Below are positions 14,448 to 16,864 of a DNA stretch of 16,864 nucleotides, piece after piece. This DNA is from JBBRGG01 sp038240875. GTDB taxonomy: Bacteria > Planctomycetota > Phycisphaerae > Phycisphaerales > UBA1924. A program made the translations under genes and the position numbers. The notes beneath the pieces are model-generated. The model was not told the origin of the DNA. It saw only the letters and a program-made list of their open reading frames with translations, and did no database searches. The first letter of the stretch is position 1, and each line of letters begins with the position of its first letter. Location: NCBI GenBank assembly GCA_038240875.1, contig JBBRGG010000048.1:1-16864 (forward strand), read 5' to 3'.

Positions 14448-14999
14448 TTACCGCTTGTTAGCAGAGCCGCCGTTTCGATCCGTATTCTGGCCACGGTTGC
14501 TCGCGTCTTTTTTGCCATCACGGTTGCCATCGCGGTCGTACACGGCGTCGTTGTCGCCTTCCAAGGCGTTCTGTGGCCCGTTTACTTTACCCGAGTTGGT
14601 CTTGCCGGTCATACTCCCGGAATTGTTGGCCCGGTCTTGAGTCGCGTTCTTGTCGGAAGAAGCGTTCGAGTCCATGTCCGCGTCCAAGTGCAGGTCTACG
14701 CCCGACTGACCTGGACGATTCCCCTGTCCCTGCGGGATCTGGCCGCTCTGGCCTGGGATGGCTTGGCCATGCCTGGCGCCTTGATTCTGGGTGTCGCGGT
14801 CTTGGTCGCCGGGGCGGGTGTTTGCATCACGCTTCCCGGTCGTGTCCTGAGCGGGGATGCCCTGACGCTGATTACCCTGCGCTTGCTTGCCCTGGGTCTG
14901 CGTGTCCCAGCTTTGGTCGCTGGTGCGCGTATTCGCATCGCGCGTTTTAGTAGCATCTGGGCTGGTTTTGGTAGCTGGGTTCTGGTTGTCGTTCTGCAT
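14448..14999 (-). CDS. Very hydrophilic Gln/Asn/Asp/Gly-rich repeat protein (stress-type, unknown function)
   Basis: The 183 residues are almost free of hydrophobic amino acids and contain no Cys, one Trp and one Tyr, so the chain is expected to be disordered. RDANTRxxDQxxDTQxQG occurs twice (residues 20-37 and 57-74, a 37-residue period). The C-terminal part has a calcium-loop-like pattern, DRDGNRDGKKD (155-165). It is accepted as a gene because the ATG at 14999 has GGAG eight bases upstream, the frame ends in TAA at 14448 and a terminator follows. A longer opposite-strand frame (14436-15197) lacks such signals. The composition recalls hydrophilins and LEA-like proteins that protect against desiccation or osmotic stress; its neighbour is a DUF892 stress protein. 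That role is an inference, and I cannot assign a family. Confidence 0.7.
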   Translation of the reverse strand: MQNDNQNPATKTSPDATKTRDANTRTSDQSWDTQTQGKQAQGNQRQGIPAQDTTGKRDANTRPGDQDRDTQNQGARHGQAIPGQSGQIPQGQGNRPGQSGVDLHLDADMDSNASSDKNATQDRANNSGSMTGKTNSGKVNGPQNALEGDNDAVYDRDGNRDGKKDASNRGQNTDRNGGSANKR

Positions 15000-15052
15000 G
15001 GTCGTAATCTCCGAAAATGGTTTCTACGAAAACTTATGACGCGGGCAAATTA

Positions 15053-15076
15053 CGTCGGCGTAACTAATTACCGACG
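15053..15076. promoter_or_regulatory. 6-bp inverted repeat upstream of the hydrophilic protein gene
   Basis: CGTCGG (15053-15058) and CCGACG (15071-15076) are exact reverse complements around 12 AT-rich bases, which can add a TAA/TTA pairing inside. It lies 53 bases upstream of the ATG at 14999, in the likely leader or promoter. It has no T-run on either side. Confidence 0.35.
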
Positions 15077-15152
15077 CAGTATTCATGCAATCCCCTGCCC
15101 GCAACAATGGGGAAATGCAAGTCTTCCTATTCGCTGTCGCAACTCAGAAGGC

Positions 15153-15180
15153 ACGTATAAGGTTTACATATCTTATACGT
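15153..15180. promoter_or_regulatory. Perfect 9-bp dyad between the DUF892 and hydrophilic protein genes
   Basis: ACGTATAAG (15153-15161) and CTTATACGT (15172-15180) are exact reverse complements separated by ten AT-rich bases. It lies 86 bases after the DUF892 stop codon and 153 bases before the next ATG. Without a T-run it is not a standard terminator; a dimeric repressor or activator site is the alternative. Confidence 0.45.
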
Positions 15181-15266
15181 TTGTGGTTCACGGTTAGGCG
15201 GCTATGAAATCATGATTCATTACAAATATCACATTGCAAGCAAGAGTACTTAGAGCAAATATACTA

Positions 15267-15821
15267 TTAGGTCCTAACCGGTTTGCGCGTCGGGCGTGGC
15301 TTGCTCATCTCTTCCACGTTTGGTGTATCGCTATTTTCAACTGCTGCGGGGAGAAGTTCTTCGGTACAGATGCTACCGAGCTTCTCGTCGGCGTCGCCTT
15401 CTTCGTCCAGCGTCTTTTCCAGAAGTGCGACGATTTGGTCTTCGCCGAGAGCTTCTGCAATTACGATGGCGGACCCATACGCCGAGATCTCATAATGCTC
15501 GACCCGGCGGGCAGCGGCGATCAATGCAATATCGATGAGCGCAGGCTCGCCCTTTTCTACGAGCACTTCCGCGCCCTCGGCGACGAGCCCCTCCATCGCT
15601 TTGCACTTCTTGCCGCCCGGCGCTGTACCAAGCAGTTTAGCGATCTGGGCGAGACGTTCGATATGAACGCGCGTTAGTTCGAGATGTGATTCAAACGCAG
15701 AACGCAGATTGTCAGAGCTTGCAGCCTTGGCGAGTTTGGGAAGAGCCTTCACAAGCTGGTTCTCAGCATTGTAAAGATCCTTGATCTGCTCTTCGAGAAG
15801 TGCTTTCAGTGAATCGAGCAT
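15267..15821 (-). CDS. DUF892 (YciE/YciF) ferritin-like stress protein
   Basis: The sequence matches the YciF/DUF892 family of ferritin-like four-helix proteins with a putative di-iron site. E. coli YciE/YciF are stress-induced; the biochemical role is not settled. Family features include the N-terminal LEEQIKDLYNAENQLVKALPK (carboxylates at 10, 11, 15 and 20), the FESHLELTRVHIERL helix (Glu48, His53), RRVEHYEISAYG (Glu108, His109, Glu111) and LLEKTLDEEGDADEKL (Glu140, Glu141). Length is 184, slightly above normal because of a basic Pro-rich tail (SKPRPTRKPVRT). The frame is open to 15899, but the ATG at 15821 is chosen: AAGGA lies seven bases upstream and the family N-terminus begins there. 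An inverted repeat at 15851-15871 sits in its leader. It is 180 bases from the small membrane protein gene and 267 from the hydrophilic protein gene, all on one strand. Confidence 0.92.
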   Translation of the reverse strand: MLDSLKALLEEQIKDLYNAENQLVKALPKLAKAASSDNLRSAFESHLELTRVHIERLAQIAKLLGTAPGGKKCKAMEGLVAEGAEVLVEKGEPALIDIALIAAARRVEHYEISAYGSAIVIAEALGEDQIVALLEKTLDEEGDADEKLGSICTEELLPAAVENSDTPNVEEMSKPRPTRKPVRT

Positions 15822-15850
15822 TGTGGAATCCTTTTCTTCAAGGTGCGAAT

Positions 15851-15871
15851 CGTCCATCACATTGATGGACG
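15851..15871 (-). promoter_or_regulatory. 7-bp leader hairpin upstream of the DUF892 gene
   Basis: CGTCCAT (15851-15857) and ATGGACG (15865-15871) are exact reverse complements with a seven-base loop, ending 29 bases before the chosen ATG at 15821. It could be an mRNA leader hairpin or operator. An in-frame ATG lies within it but has no ribosome binding site. Confidence 0.4.
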
Positions 15872-16001
15872 CTGGAAACGCGCTGTATTTAGCATACATA
15901 ACTAAGATATGAGTTTGAAATACATTGATATGCTTGATTCGCTGTAGGTTGGCGGCTATTAAACTACGATATATTGTAAATATAAATGCGTCTCATAAAA
16001 G

Positions 16002-16247
16002 TTAGGAGCAACTTCTAAGCAGCAGGAAAATGATCACGAGCGGGATTGGTACGCCGAGCGCCCAGAGCAGGATGGCGGGCCGGACCTTTCCTCTACGACT
16101 GGGCGAAGCCAAATGCAGAGGATTCGCTAATGTTGCTGCTCTATTTTCACTTGACGTGGTCATTTGCGAAAGTTTATCAGCTGCACAAGATAAGCAGTCT
16201 TTAGTAGTTTGCGAAGCGTTGACGTCGGAACGGATGCGATCGTTCAT
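16002..16247 (-). CDS. Small single-pass membrane protein, unknown function
   Basis: The 81-residue product has a polar N-terminal half with two close Cys (DCLSCAAD, 18 and 21), a basic stretch (SPSRRGKVRP) and one C-terminal transmembrane helix (about 58-77, AILLWALGVPIPLVIIFLLL) ending RSCS. By the positive-inside rule the N-terminus should be cytoplasmic. The ATG at 16247 has AAAGG about eight bases upstream on the minus strand. The LLWxxGxPIPxxII pattern resembles small hydrophobic proteins often found near stress genes, but I cannot name a family. It lies 180 bases upstream of the DUF892 gene in the same direction; the spacing suggests its own promoter. Confidence 0.55.
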   Translation of the reverse strand: MNDRIRSDVNASQTTKDCLSCAADKLSQMTTSSENRAATLANPLHLASPSRRGKVRPAILLWALGVPIPLVIIFLLLRSCS

Positions 16248-16864
16248 GATCTATACCTTTACCTATACAAAACTGGTTTCTTAGTACTGACTACCAACAT
16301 AGTGTCCTAGCAATCTGAGTAGCCTCTTACTTTCGTGCAACGGGCGTATGAACTTTCTTGACCTAGTATGCGTGATCTACTTAAACTGAGATTAAAGTAT
16401 GTATTTCGCACCTTGATTCTGCTAATCGTTGCCTGTGCTTAAGGCTTTCGCTGCACGCTCTCGAAGTTGCGTCTAAACAATTACTCCGAGGCTGGAGAGT
16501 TCAACTAAGAAAACATGCTTATTTGCGTACGAGACTATTTCACAAGCCTGCCACGTGACGCTTTTATTGCTTGTTAATAAATGCGCGGAGGCTGCGAAGT
16601 TCAACAGATAAAATATGCTGATTTAGGCCGTTTTCATATCTCGTATCTGCAGGTTGATATGTAGTGAAAGTTCTTTATGCGCGCGGGGTTTCTCATTGGT
16701 GGTAAAGTTTCGGATGTGTCGCTACGCGGCACAGGTCAGTTTCTTTGTGTGGCGCTGAGCTGTATCACAGCATCAATGGCTACAAACGCTGGCTCGATCA
16801 CACCGCTGAATTGCAGCGAAAAATAGCATCTCAGTCCAGGCTTTCGACAACTTTGCGGTCAATC
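16248..16864. other. 617-bp AT-richer region without a convincing gene
   Basis: No frame of reasonable length with a start signal was found. The stretch contains the upstream region of the small membrane protein gene, a 37-base direct repeat 100 bases apart (16488-16624), a weak third copy near 16380-16408, and two small hairpins (about 16716-16732 and GCTGT/ACAGC near 16758-16770). The final 34 bases could be the C-terminal end of a minus-strand gene (IDRKVVESLD then TGA at 16833-16831), but this is too short to call. Confidence 0.6.
16488..16624. repeat. 37-base direct repeat, two copies exactly 100 bases apart
   Basis: Copies lie at 16488-16524 and 16588-16624. They match at 29 of 37 positions without gaps, with identical blocks GAGGCTG, AGTTCAAC, AAAA, ATGCT and ATTT. 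Neither copy is in a recognisable gene. A more diverged relative may lie at about 16380-16408. Confidence 0.65.

Noticed and set aside
14436..15197. Long plus-strand frame opposite the hydrophilic protein gene, apparently hydrophobic
   Set aside because: The minus-strand frame has a Shine-Dalgarno site, internal protein repeat and terminator. The plus frame is the complement of a Gln/Asp/Gly-rich chain, which yields false hydrophobic residues.
16831..16864. Possible C-terminal end of a minus-strand gene (IDRKVVESLD, stop)
   Set aside because: Only ten codons are visible, so it cannot be separated from chance without the sequence to the right.

Overview
The window is moderately GC-rich bacterial chromosome, most likely from a planctomycete of the Phycisphaerae group. 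The clearest pointer is the first gene, a secreted FG-GAP/VCBS repeat protein that runs into a dockerin-like segment (CIADFNQDGGITGD) of the kind common at the C-termini of exported Phycisphaerales proteins. N-terminally extended ribosomal proteins S9 and L13 and the loosely packed gene order fit. The assignment is an inference from family knowledge, not from a database search.

Layout. 1-1537 (minus): 5' part of the exported seven-repeat protein, cut by the left edge. 1704-3045 (minus): rplM-rpsI ribosomal operon (L13, S9) ending in a rho-independent terminator; its leader carries a perfect hairpin. 3046-3675: a gene-poor stretch with a dense set of nested inverted repeats (about 3198-3510) that looks like a structured RNA of unknown family. 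3676-5517 (plus): large membrane CAAX/CPBP-type protease. 5709-6377 and 6478-7884 (minus): TrmL tRNA methyltransferase, and an exported protein with two thioredoxin-like folds but no CXXC. 8115-8999 (minus): second SpoU-type RNA methyltransferase, divergent from uppP. 9126-14310 (plus): uppP, serA, mgtE and a zinc alcohol dehydrogenase. 14363-16247 (minus): three small genes of stress-response character (a very hydrophilic repeat protein with its own terminator, a DUF892/YciF ferritin-like protein, a small single-pass membrane protein). 16248-16864: no convincing gene, but a 37-base repeat present twice, exactly 100 bases apart.

How the genes relate. Most of the window is housekeeping: translation (S9, L13), RNA modification (TrmL and a second SpoU enzyme), cell-envelope lipid carrier recycling (UppP), serine synthesis (SerA) and magnesium entry (MgtE). 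mgtE and the dehydrogenase are 61 bases apart and may be co-transcribed; the other plus-strand gaps of almost 200 bases suggest looser coupling. The right end looks like a small accessory or stress cluster with its own dyad symmetries.

A recurring oddity is very short tandem duplications (13-20 base units, two or three copies) in intergenic DNA and at gene ends: downstream of rpsI, at the rpsI start, between rplM and rpsI, upstream of trmL, across the stop codon of the SpoU gene, and between uppP and serA. I found no tRNA, rRNA, CRISPR array, transposase or prophage gene.
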